From contig CM053029.1 of the NCBI GenBank assembly GCA_028564925.1, positions 296,585,168-296,649,167 on the forward strand: DNA of 64,000 nucleotides, in the 5' to 3' direction. Both the position numbers and the translations under genes were made by a program. Shown piece after piece: positions 10,786 through 20,870 of this stretch; the first letter of the stretch is position 1; every line of letters begins with the position of its first letter. The notes under the pieces were generated by a model. That model ran no database searches. It saw only the letters and a list, made by a program, of their open reading frames with translations, and was not told the DNA's origin. This DNA is from Lithobates sylvaticus. Lineage: Eukaryota; Chordata; Amphibia; Anura; Ranidae.

Positions 10786-11523
10786 AATCTTCTATGATGA
10801 TATTGCACATAGGAAACGTCTTACTTATTGTCACTAAATTAATGGTGACAAATCTTAGGTAATCTCAAAGGATAAGATCAAACAATCTTTTCCCTGATGA
10901 GAGCTGTATCCTTACAAATTCATAAGTATAGAAGTTTATTAAGTTTATTGTAATATTCCACAGATTACCTATCATTAATGCACCAACACCATTCTTTAGG
11001 TTTATTAAGTTTATTATACTGCCTTTGCTTATAGTGTATTAAATAACGCAGAGTTACAGGTAAACACTGCTATTAAAGGTTCATAATAATAACAAATGTA
11101 TTATTAGTGACTCATATTGTTTTATAATTGTTTGTATAACCTTTGAGGAGGCCGCCTTTGTCCCGGAGACAATATACTGCACCTCTCACTTGATCCTCGA
11201 GTAGCCGGAATTACTGACCGGACACTCTTTGAACTATTTGTACCCACCGGCTGGTGATATTTCACCACCCCTTGAATACTAGTCCACATAGGTGCTACAT
11301 TCCTCTATATTTCATAACAACTTCTCTTCTACAGTTCTAAAACCAGAAATTACTTTCTCTACTTACTCTATTTAAACCTCTCTTAATCTCTTTTTTCCCA
11401 TCCTTCCCTACCCCCCCCCCTTTTTATTTATTTATTTATTTTAATTTTTTTTGCTCCAGAGTACTACCCTATTGGACAATAACTTATTAAGAAGTTTTTA
11501 TTATTCCATTCACGTTTTATAAA
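10786..11523 (+). other. L1 inter-ORF spacer
   Basis: AT-rich, stop-dense sequence between ORF1 and the ORF2 start codon, including a C-run (11411-11420) and a T-rich tract near 11420-11450. Nothing else is recognised. Confidence 0.5.
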
Positions 11524-14092
11524 ATGTCTTTAACCACTTCCCGACCGGCGCACGCCGATGTACGTCGGCAGAATGGCACGGACAGGCATAAGGGCGTATA
11601 TATAAGTCCCTTTTTAAATGCCGCCGAGCCATCAGGAGCTCCCGAGCCGGTCGGGTCCCCCATGAGGCCGGTCGCAGGTCCTGCGGACTCGATCGCAGCG
11701 GGGACACCCGCGATCATCTCACGGGAAGGCTGAACGGGGAGATGCGGAAATAAACAGCATCTCCCCGTTCTGCCTAGCAACTAGTGACGCCGATCTCTGC
11801 TCCCTGTGATTGGAGCAGAGATCAGCATTCACTAGCTGACAGCCACGCCCCCCCACAGTAAGAAACACACCCCTAGGCATACTTAACCCCTACACTGCCA
11901 CCTAGTGGTTAACCCCTTCACTGCCAGTGTCATTTATACAGGAATCAATGCATTTAAATAGCATTGATTGCTGTATAAATGACAATAGTCCCAAAAATGT
12001 GTAAAAAATGTCCGATGTGTCCGCCATAATGTCGCAGTCACAATAAAAATCACTGATCGCCGCCATTACTAATAAAAAAAAAAATTATTAATAAAAATGC
12101 TATAAAACTATCCCCTATCTTGTAAACGCTATAACTTCTGCGCAAACCAATCAATAATCGCTTATTGCGATTTTTTTTACCAAAAATATGTAGAAGAATA
12201 CGTATCGGCCTAAACTGAGAAAAAAAAATTTTTTTTATATATTTTTGGGGGATATTTATTATAGCAAAAAATAAAAAATATTGCGTTTTTTTTTTCAAAA
12301 TTGTCGCTCTTTTTTGTTTATAGCGCAAAAAATAAAAACCACAGGGGCGATCAAATACCACCAAAAGAAAGCTCTATTTGGGGGAAAAAAAGGACGTCAA
12401 TTTTGTTTGGGAGCCACGTTGCACGACCGCGCAATTGTCAGTTAAAGCGACGCAGTGCCGAATCGCAAAAAGGGGCCTGGTCCTTTGGCTGCAAATTGGT
12501 CCGGTCTGAAAGCGCTTAAACGTACTAACTCTTAATGTCTAGGGTCTCAACTCACCATAAAAAAAGCACAAAAGCCTTTCACTCTTTCTGCAATTAAATC
12601 CTTAAAACTACACAAACGCCCAGACCCTGATAGATTTTCAGCCACCTTTTATAAACACTTTACTAGACTACTATCCCCACTTATGACAAACGCATTTAAT
12701 TCTCTCTTAGAAGGATATTCCTTTCGCACAGAATCCTTACTAGCTTCAATATCCATGATTCCTAAAACACAAACCGATGACACTTCATGGTCTAACTATA
12801 GGCCAACCTCAATACTCAACATATGCATTCAAATTTTAGCTAAGAGCCTATCTAACAGACTTAACCCAATTATCGGAACACCGATTTATAAAGATCAAAC
12901 TTGTTTCATTCACTCCAGACAAATAGGTGATAACATTCGTCGTGCTACCCTACTAGCCCATATAGCCAGAACTCGCAAAATTCCTGCTTGCTTTCTCTCA
13001 ATCGACATACAAAAGGCATTTGACACTTTGTCATGGACTTATCTTATTGCCATTCTTCATAGATGGGGATTTGGAGAATGGTTCCTGAAATGGATTTCGT
13101 CTCTTTATCAAAATCCAAAAGCCTATGTATCCTACTCGGGTTACCGCTCCGACCCCTTCAACATTGAAAGAGGAACCAGGCAGGGTTGCCCATTATCCCC
13201 TCTTCTATTCTCCTTAGCAATTGAACCCCTAGCCCAACTCATTAGATCCAATATAAATATAAAAGGCCTTAAACTAGGTGGTCACCAGCACAAATTATGT
13301 ATGTTTGCCGATGATGTCAAATCTCACAATATACCTAATAATGAAACATTTAAATATTTACAAATTAAAAACTTGTTGTCCCAAAATTCCCCCACAAACT
13401 TGACAACTCCAAACTATACTACCTTTGAACAAGCTTGTATATCAGATCCACACAGACGAGGACTTATCTCAGACCTGTATGCCCAACTGCTCTCACATAC
13501 AACCTCCTCTCCCCCATCTTATACTTCTAAATGGGAGGCTGATTTAAATCTTCCTCCAGACACATTGGATTAGGCACAAATCTGGCAAAATACAAAATCT
13601 GCCACACCAAACATGCTAGCCCTTGAAACAAATGATAAAGTTCTTACCAGGCGGTACCTAGTGCCCGCACGAATATCAAAATTCCTTCCCCAATACCCCC
13701 CTCAATGTTTTCGAGGCTGTAGTGACCCATCTACACATTTGGTGGACTTGTCCCATAGCCCAGACCTTTTGGTCAAAAATATTTAATATTCTCGCTACAA
13801 TGTTTGATACTACTTTACAACTTCTAAATAATAAACCACGAAACACATAACACAACGCCAATTTAAACTCCTACTATATGTCACAAGGGCAGCAAAACAA
13901 TCTATAGCTAAAGCCTGGAAGTCAGACAAGCTCTGTGAAATGTCAGTAAAACAACGTGCAACACAAGCTATGATCCATGCCAAAATGAAGGCAATCATAC
14001 TTGATAAACTCGTTAAATTTGAAACACTATGGCTTCCATGGATAACACACATTCTACCGCCAGATTTTGACTTCTCATTTCTTTTACCCTGA
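11524..14092 (+). pseudogene. L1 ORF2 (endonuclease-reverse transcriptase), deleted and split
   Basis: The ATG at 11524 reads MSL, is interrupted by a TTAA element (11530-12519), and resumes as NVLTLNV-stop-GLNSP, the start of the APE-type endonuclease. Almost the whole endonuclease is then missing: the next codons (SAIKSLKLHKRPDPDRF, 12588 on) are already RT finger sequence. RT blocks follow: YRPTSILNICIQILAKSLSN, SIDIQKAFDTLSW, RGTRQGCPLSPLLFSLAIEP and the catalytic box FADDV at 13306-13320. Another internal deletion follows directly (FADDV then KSHN). C-terminal parts (YLVPARISKFLPQYPP, CFRGC) end near 14092. Inactive. Confidence 0.8.
11530..12519. mobile_element. piggyBac-type TTAA element inserted in L1 ORF2 codons 3-4
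   Basis: TTAA at 11530-11533 and 12516-12519. The left end TTAACCACTTCCCGACC with downstream GTACGTCGGCAGAATGGCA matches the autonomous element's terminus at 1388. The right end (inverse) begins TTAAGCGCTTTCAGACCGG and matches 8799-9218. The interior is non-coding. Taking it out with one TTAA restores the start of L1 ORF2. Confidence 0.85.
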
Positions 14093-14959
14093 TGAGGCTC
14101 ACCTTTACTGACACTAATGTTATATGATCCCTTGTATATTTGAACAATCGATTCCCTCTGGAGACCCCTCATTCCCTCCAACCTCCTTTTAGATCCCTCC
14201 CCCTTTTTCCTACTTATTAAACTTAATTTTTAGATATGTATAATAGTGGGAATGTATTATTTCATTCTTATATTGAATTACTCTTTGGAAGAAAGTAAAT
14301 GATCGGTTTAGAAACAATCTACCCAAAGTTATGTTGGGGGTGTTTTGGTGGGACGTCCATTCATCTGGTAAAAGCCGGGCCACATAGCCAGACCTTGGCC
14401 CTGGTTGGGTGGGTGTCTCTCCGGGACATCCCAATACAAACCGATTTATCCAACATATGTCTAAGGCCCCCGTACACACGGTCGGAAATTCCGATGACCA
14501 AATCCGTTGGATCATTTCCGTCGGATTTTGCTGGTGCTGCGTACACAAGGTCGGACAAAGTTGTCGGAATTTCCAGTCGTCAAGAACGCCGCGACATAAG
14601 CCGCATACTCATGGACAAGAAAAGGGAAGTTCAGCACCACGTCCGCCACCCTTTTGGCTCTTTCTGCTGATTTCCTGTTTATCGCGTGTTAGTTTGGTTA
14701 GAGGCGATTTGCGCTTTTCAGACTTGTGCTTCAGATCGCTACTGCTCTACAGTTTGTGCTTGTCAGTGAGTATCTGCTTATCAGTGCGTGTAGTCAGTTC
14801 GCATTTGTTTGTCATTGCGGCCTATATCTTGATATAGTACGTTTTGATTATCAGTGCTTATTGTCCGCTCGTTTCTGGTTTTCAGTTCGTTCTTTCTGGC
14901 CTTGCTGTTCATCAGTGCTTTCTGTTAGTCCGTTCTGACCAGCCGACCATTTTGAAGCC

Positions 14960-17132
14960 ATGTTTCGTGTACGTACTTGTCGTAGAGTTTGTGCTGTGCA
15001 GGGGCTTGGTGCTGGGCTTTTAGCTTTGACACAAGCCCAGTCCATGAACAGGGCGAGGAGGAGTTCATGGACCAAGAATTGGTTGCTCCAGCGTGACCAA
15101 TTCTCGCACATGCCTTTGCTTCGTGAGATCCGGGAGAATAATCCTGACAATTGCAGGAACTTTCTCAGGATGACAGACCCCGTTTTTCACCGTCTGTTGG
15201 CTTTGCTGTCCCCTTATATCAGCAGGCAGGATACCTGCATGTGGCAAGCCATCACTGCGGAGCAGAGGCTAGTTGCCACGTTGAGGTACTTGGCGACAGG
15301 GAGAAGCCTTCAGGACCTCAAGTTCTCCACAGGCATCTCCCCCCAGGCTCTGGGGATCATTATTCCAGAGACCTGTTCTGCCATCATCCAGGTCCTGCAG
15401 AAGGACTATATGAAGGTAAGATTTCTCCTTTAACATCACATTATATGTATTTACTGTTTGCTAATGCATTGTATTTCTTTCCTCGTTCCCTAATTACCAG
15501 GATTGCGATATACTGTAATTGATATGCTGTGCCACTTTGTCCTCATGCATGCTGGAAGCTTTTAATATTTTTTTTTGTCTTTCATGCATTTTTGCCTTCC
15601 CTAACCTCCCCAGCATGCTCTCCTGGGCCCATATACACATATAGCCTAGTCACTTAGCAATGTATTTTGTCAGCTCCATAGTATTGGTTTCCCCTAAACA
15701 CCCCCTAAAATCTATACAAATGTTATGTGTGTGTTTAAATTCATGCAGAGTGCCAGAGGTTTTTTTTTTGTGGGCCAAACTCATTGGGAACCCCCTCCCC
15801 CAACTGCTAGGTCAGCTGATACCAATCCTCTATCTGCTGACTTTGCCAAACCCAATACACACTATACCTACCTCTTTAGTGGTCAGATTTATGGATGAAT
15901 TCACCAAAGCATGTAGTGCAAGGGCCTGCCTCAATACTTTCAAATGCTACTGTTTAAAGTTTTTTTTACTCCTATTATTATCTTGATAGGTAATAGCAGA
16001 ATGTAAAAATGTGCTTCCATTTGTTCATTTTGTGATATTTTTGGGGTATTATGACACTTCTTACATGTCCAGTGGGCTGCCAATAGTGTAAAGTAAGGAG
16101 GGTCTGCCCAAACTATCACACATTATTTAGACATTCAGCTCTCAATGAAGTGGAGAAGGTTACCTGTCCAATACACCCCCCCCCCCTAATTGTTTGCAAT
16201 AGGCCATCAGATGGGGGGGGGGGGGGGGTTGGGGAATCTGCTAAGGGGACATTCTACTTCTGGTTTTAAATACTGTTTTCCAAAAATGTTATACTGATCT
16301 TGGCCCAAAATGTTTGTTTATAATATGTGAAAAATTACTAATTTTTGTTCTTGTTTGACTCCACAGTTTCCTTCAGTGCTACACAGGAATAGCAGACTGT
16401 GGTCTCCCACTTTGCCAGCCGTTGGGACTTTCCCAACTGTGGAGGAGCAATTGATGGGAAACACGTCCGCATCGTCCCACCCCCCAACTTGGGGTCCTAC
16501 TATTATAATTACAAGGGGTATAATAGTATCATGATGTTGGCGGTGGTGTCAGCGACATCTGACTTCCTGTATGTGGACGTAGGAAAAAATGGCCGGATGT
16601 CGGATGGTGGAGTCATCGCGCAGACGGAGTTCTACTGGCATCTCCAGAGTGGCAGTCTTGGCTTGCCATCTCCAGAGGAGAATGTGGAAGGACTCCCCTT
16701 CGCCTTTGTCGCGGATGAGGCGTTTGCGCTGTCAAGCCATCTGATGCAGCCTTTCCCGATGAGGACCCTCACCCCGGACCAGAGGGTCTTTAATTTCCGG
16801 CTGTCCAGAGCCCGAGGAGTAGTGGAGAACACTTTTGGGATAATGGCCAGCCGGTTCCACCTACTTTTGACACCCATCCCCATGGCAGAATATAAACTCA
16901 ATCATATTGTGCTTTCCTGCTGCATTCTGCACAATTAAAAAAAAAAACATTCACCAAACTATGTGGTCTCAGTTGGCCCTGATGCTGACATACCCGAAAA
17001 TGTCAACCTGATGGCCCTTGAAGCTGTCCGTCCTGGCTTTCCCCCCCAAAATGCCTGCGAAGTCAGAACAAGATATACTGTATGGAGTACTTTGTGGGTA
17101 GGGGGGCCATTGATATGCCAGACAATGTCTGA
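14960..17132 (+). pseudogene. Harbinger DDE transposase (HARBI1-like), two exons, broken
   Basis: This is the DDE_4-type nuclease that cuts the element ends. Exon 1 (14960-15415, 152 codons) runs from MFRVRTCRRVCAVQG to QVLQKDYMK with the helical domain (NCRNFLRMTDPVFHRLLALL, AEQRLVATLRYLATG). Donor aag|gtaaga; acceptor ccacag| at 16366. Exon 2 has the catalytic blocks: first Asp in GGAIDGKHVRIVPPP, second in VDVGKNGRMSDGGV, Glu in ARGVVENTFGIMASRF, and the end IDMPDNV. Breaks: a frameshift near 16376, TAG at 16390 where the family has Trp (QEWQTV), TAA at 16936 after LHN, and a frameshift near 17075. The ancestral protein would be about 400 aa. The three catalytic residues remain. Confidence 0.88.
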
Positions 17133-17473
17133 GAGGCATTTTTTAAAGAAATATTTCTTTTAAACTGAAATAATATTTGTTTTCATTTACTGCTTGAGTT
17201 TGTTTTAGGTGTCTCCTAGCTTATTTAATGGTTTATTTTTGGGCCTTTATCTTCAACAGTGTAAACCCACTTTCTGGGCGAGATGAGGTGACAGTCTCTT
17301 CTTCATCAAAATAATATTTGAATGTTTTGGGTCTGCTACATACAGCTTGTTTTTGTCGTTAATGTATGTAGTGCATTACTGACAAAAAGATTACTCATTT
17401 TCAGCACCATGACCGAAATGTGTCGAGTCCTGAAAATGGCGTGTTTTCTGGTTACTTAAAAAGCACTGTTGTT

Positions 17474-17576
17474 GTTATTTACTAAAGGCAAATCCACAAT
17501 GCCCTACGAGTGCACTGCAAAAGTGCACCTGAAACTGCACTTGGAGTGCAAAGTGGATTTGCCTTTAGTAAATAAC
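17474..17576. mobile_element. short fold-back MITE in Harbinger
   Basis: GTTATTTACTAAAGGCAAAT with tccac at the left is repeated in inverse at the right end (gtggatttgcctttagtaaa, taac). About 100 bp, non-coding, lying just after the transposase gene. Confidence 0.8.
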
Positions 17577-17920
17577 ACCCATTGTCACGTAAAACAACAA
17601 CTTTACTACAAATACTGCTTTTGGGGTTTGTAAAAAGGAAGCCACACATTGTTGATGATTAAACTTTTTACTTCAAGCACATTCACATGTGCGTTTCTAA
17701 AAGGGTTTTACAACAAACCATCATATTTGGTGTATATAACATTATTTTTGCTAACATTAATATAACTTGCCGTTTTTGTGTAAACAGGCATGTATCAAAG
17801 CATAACATACAGAACACAGGAACTTACAAAGTTCAACTTGGAAAAGTGAAGACAATATCAGACATGAGTATGTCCAAACTGTGTTGATATTGCCTTCATC
17901 ACATGGGGTGTCACCCCTGT

Positions 17921-18178
17921 AAAAGCCAAATTTAGAAGATGCACACAAATTGTGAATCAAACTGGGCATTATCTTCCTGAACCCATGCCTATAATGTCAA
18001 AATGTGCTATCTCCCATCATGGGGGATCAATGTACGTGTTTTGGGGGTGCAACCCCTTCACCTCAGCCACTTTAGTAGCAAGGAAGGGGTTGCACCCACA
18101 AAACGTGGACATTTATCCCCAATGATGGGAGATAGCACATGTTGACACACTGTGTGCATCTTCCAAATTTGGGTTTTC
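17921..18178. mobile_element. fold-back element, ~258 bp
   Basis: Nested inverted arms: outer 'ccaaatttagaagatgcaca' against its inverse near 18150-18175, and inner TGTGCTATCTCCCATCAT against ATGATGGGAGATAGCACA, then GGGGGTGCAACCCCTTC against its inverse. No coding capacity. It lies just beyond the 3' end of the minus-strand trihelix gene. Confidence 0.75.
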
Positions 18179-18239
18179 TAAAAATTTCATATTTTTGGGT
18201 TTGAAAAATGAAAATGGATGCTAGCTAGTTTGGGGTGTT

Positions 18240-19582
18240 TCAGATTCTCCCTAAAACATCAATGATGTTCTTCATTTTTTGTTGAACATCATTGATGTTT
18301 TTCTTGATATCATCTAAATCGCGATTGCACCCCATTATCTCCCCGATGAGGATCTGGGCACTTTCACTAGTAAAATGCGAGTCTTCTTCCACAACATCCA
18401 CATCACCTAAAAATAAACCCAAAAAAAAAACACAGTGTATTATAAATATGCAGGCATACATTGATTAGCTTACCTGAAGCTGTGGTCTCAGACACTCACC
18501 TGTTGTGGTGCCAATTTCGCCAATTTCTACAATCTCTTCTTTCTCCTCCTCCTCCTCTGCTTCTGGTGTTGGTATTTCCCCTTCTTTGGGAGGTGTGGGG
18601 TCCCTGGTGTCCTCAGACATCCAGAGTCTTCTCTCCCCTATCAGAATGTAACAAGGAATACTTAACACACAGATATTGGAGGGCAGAAATAGGAATATGA
18701 AACATTGCTTGGAAGTGTCATACAATTGTGTTTTTTGGCCGAGTTCAAAGCAGAAAACATCATTTTGGACACTTTCTAAAGCTGGAATACTTACCTGTTT
18801 TGTGAAAGTTTGTCAGATGGAGACAATCCTATAGTATCCACTGGAGCACGTGTGTGGGACATCCTAATAAAAAGGGTGTTCTGGTGTCCCAGCACTAGTG
18901 CTCCAGAGTCTAGATGTGTAAACAGCTACTGAGTGTCCTCTTCTTTACACTGAATCAAATTTGCATTTCATTCTATTACCAAGCCCTGTAGACAAGAAAC
19001 TTCCTTTGACTAGAGATAGGTAGGCCTGAACAAATGTAGTTTCCTGCAACTTGACAAAACATCGTATTTGAAGTGGGCGAAGGATCGAGGTTTATTACAA
19101 ATGATTGAACCCCCGAACATGAAAGTGGCCATTTTAAACTGGACAGCATTAAATCAAAGCACATGGAGCAGTATGCAAGCAATAATAATAATAAAAATAA
19201 TAATATGAACACACGACAACTATTTACTTTTTTGAAGAAGTGGCTTGATCCTTCTGTACTGATCGTGCTCCCTCATTTTCAGGTCTGACCAGTGTTTCCT
19301 CAGTTGATCCTTGGATCATCGTACCCCAAAGTTCTTCTGCAGACTCTTCACAACTTTAGTCATGATCTTGGCCTTTCTGACATTTGGGTTGGGGTAAGGC
19401 CCATACTTCCCATCATAGTCACTCCTCTTCAATATGTCCACCATCTCCGCCATCTCTACAAAAGACATATTTGAGGCCTTAAATCTTCTCATCAGGGATC
19501 GGGACATTTCTGCCTCCGGGCTTTCCTCGTCCTACTCCTCGTTACTGGAATAATTAGTGCGCACCTGCTGTGTCTACGCCAT
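18240..19582 (-). pseudogene. Harbinger trihelix/Myb-like DNA-binding protein, four exons, broken
   Basis: The second Harbinger gene type: a Myb/SANT or trihelix protein that guides the nuclease to DNA. Exon 1 (19582-19228) starts MA-stop-TQQVRTNYSSNEE-stop-DEE and gives FKASNMSFVEMAEMVDILKR, ..KSLQKNFGVR-stop, then SKDQLRKHWSDLKMREHDQ and YRRIKPLLQK; KHWSDLK and YRRI are trihelix-like. Candidate exon 2 is 18909-18795. Exon 3 (about 18637-18500) has a GERRLWMSEDTRDP-type start and a long acidic run. Exon 4 (18406-18240) has CNRDLDDIKKNINDVQQKMK, a coiled-coil dimer helix, and ends VLGRI. Exon 3-4 phase and splice sites agree (acag|gtgagt; tttttag|). Three in-frame stops in exon 1 (two TAG, one TGA) kill it. 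Confidence 0.78.
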
Positions 19583-19872
19583 GTGCTCTCCCTACTGCGC
19601 CGTAAAGAGAAGGGGTGGGGAATAGACTAGAAAGTTCGTCAGGGGCGGGCGGAGTTTCACGCATGCGCACTGTATATAAAACGTCACACGCGTGTGTCGT
19701 ACGTACTATCTGTGAGCAGAGGGAGAGAGCGCTGATCCTGCTAACGAAGGTACAATTTGAACTTGGTACATCACTAGCCTATACTGCTTCTAGATTGAGG
19801 CTTATTTTGGAACAAGATTAGGAGAGTTTAGCCTGACATTATTAATGGTTTGTCTTGTGTTGTGTCTTGCAG
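19583..19872. promoter_or_regulatory. divergent promoter and 5'-UTR intron in Harbinger
   Basis: Between the minus-strand trihelix start (19582) and the plus-strand MADF start (19881) are under 300 bp. TATATAAA at 19673-19680, 'gcgggcggag' and 'gcatgcgcac' upstream, a short non-coding exon ending cgaag|gtacaa (19749) and an acceptor cttgcag| (19872) make a plausible plus-strand promoter and leader. The minus gene must start from the same interval. Confidence 0.6.
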
Positions 19873-19880
19873 AGAATACT

Positions 19881-20318
19881 ATGGATCCTTTTGAACTGCC
19901 TTTTTTTAAGGTCATGATCATTGATCAGCTCAGGGCGCTGCCCTGCCTGTGGCAGATTTCAGACCCATTTTATAAGGACCTAAGTAAAAGGAAGGCAGCG
20001 CTGGAGAAACTACTTGATTTGGTAAAGATCATGGTCCCCAAGGCAGACATCACCTATGTGAAGTTAAAACTTCGTACCCTGAGAAGTACATATCTAAGGG
20101 AGCGCAAGCAGTTCAAGTATTCCCTGCGATCAAGAGATCCAAATTACATTTATGTCCCCAGGATGTTGTTATATGACAGGCTGCATTTTCTGGCCTTTTT
20201 TTCTGGGAACCCATGCTATCACTCTACTGTCTTTCAAGGCTTCCTTCCCCCCCAGCTAAGGCTTCCGATGTCCAACCTGGGCCTTCCAGGCAGCAACATG
20301 TGGAGGGGCCCAGCTTGA
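19881..20318 (+). CDS. MADF-domain protein of Harbinger
   Basis: The 145-aa frame starts MDPFELPFFKVMIIDQLRAL at the first ATG after the leader acceptor. It contains a MADF-type trihelix fold: 'LIDQLR-LPCLWQISDPFYKD' (helix 1), KAALEKLLDLVKIM (helix 2), and VKLKLRTLRSTYLRERKQFK (helix 3, recognition), then YIYVPRMLLYDRLHFL. MADF proteins bind DNA and, in Harbinger elements, are thought to help place the nuclease. The frame closes at TGA in LPGSNMWRGPA; a second exon (20591-20698, EDLSREEAVASATARRAEPQ) after a tacacag acceptor suggests the original protein was longer. No stop interrupts the domain, so this is the best-preserved of the three genes. Confidence 0.75.
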   Translation: MDPFELPFFKVMIIDQLRALPCLWQISDPFYKDLSKRKAALEKLLDLVKIMVPKADITYVKLKLRTLRSTYLRERKQFKYSLRSRDPNYIYVPRMLLYDRLHFLAFFSGNPCYHSTVFQGFLPPQLRLPMSNLGLPGSNMWRGPA

Positions 20319-20590
20319 GACAGGTATAGCATTGTTGAACATATTTCTTGTCGTACATTTAATGATGTTAACTAGATGTTATTATTGATCAGTTACGTTG
20401 TGATTTAACCAAGTGGTTGACATATCAATAGACAGTAGTGACCAAAAAGGATTGGGACAAGAATGAAAAATGCTGGGTTCAGAATGATAGGATGTTCTAT
20501 TTATTAACATTCAATTTGCACCAGTCATGAGCTGAAAATTGTGTGATTGATGAACAAAGAACTAAAACTATGTCCCATTTTCATACACAG

Positions 20591-20698
20591 GAAGACCTCA
20601 GCCGGGAGGAGGCTGTGGCAAGTGCCACAGCTAGAAGAGCAGAGCCACAGCCTGGAAGGAAGCCTGGAGGGAAGTGCCTAAGGAAGACCAGAGAGTGA
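20591..20698 (+). CDS. remnant second exon of the Harbinger MADF gene
   Basis: Following a tttcatacacag acceptor, 36 codons read EDLSREEAVASATARRAEPQ and PGRKPGGKCLRKTRE before TGA. The acidic then basic linker composition is typical of the region after MADF in such proteins. The upstream exon's TGA at 20316 precedes a possible donor (gacag|gtatag at 20326), so a join would need loss of that stop; the link is inferred. A poly(A) signal AATAAA is at 20950-20955. Confidence 0.4.
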   Translation, partial: EDLSREEAVASATARRAEPQPGRKPGGKCLRKTRE

Positions 20699-20699
20699 T

Positions 20700-20870
20700 G
20701 GCCTGGGTTCAGTCTGGTCTGACACAAGATGCAGCCTCTTGTATGACCACATCCTGGGGACATAGATGTCATCTGCTCTTCCTGATCGCTTGGACTTCTG
20801 GACCAGACTGTTCTCCCTTAGATATGTACTCCTCAGGCCACCAATTTTGCAATTACATATTTGATGTCTG
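20700..20870 (-). pseudogene. inverted second MADF fragment
   Basis: On the minus strand the sequence reads GGLRSTYLREN, then KSKRSGRADDIYVPRMWSYK and RLHLVSDQTEPRPSLSGLP. The blocks LRSTYLRE and YVPRM match the plus-strand MADF at 20080-20180, and the rest (SKRSG..DD.YVP..W.Y, DQ.EPRPS) is the usual MADF continuation. The copy is only the last third of the domain, faces the complete copy, and is diverged from it, so it is not a simple recent inversion of the same gene. Confidence 0.65.
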
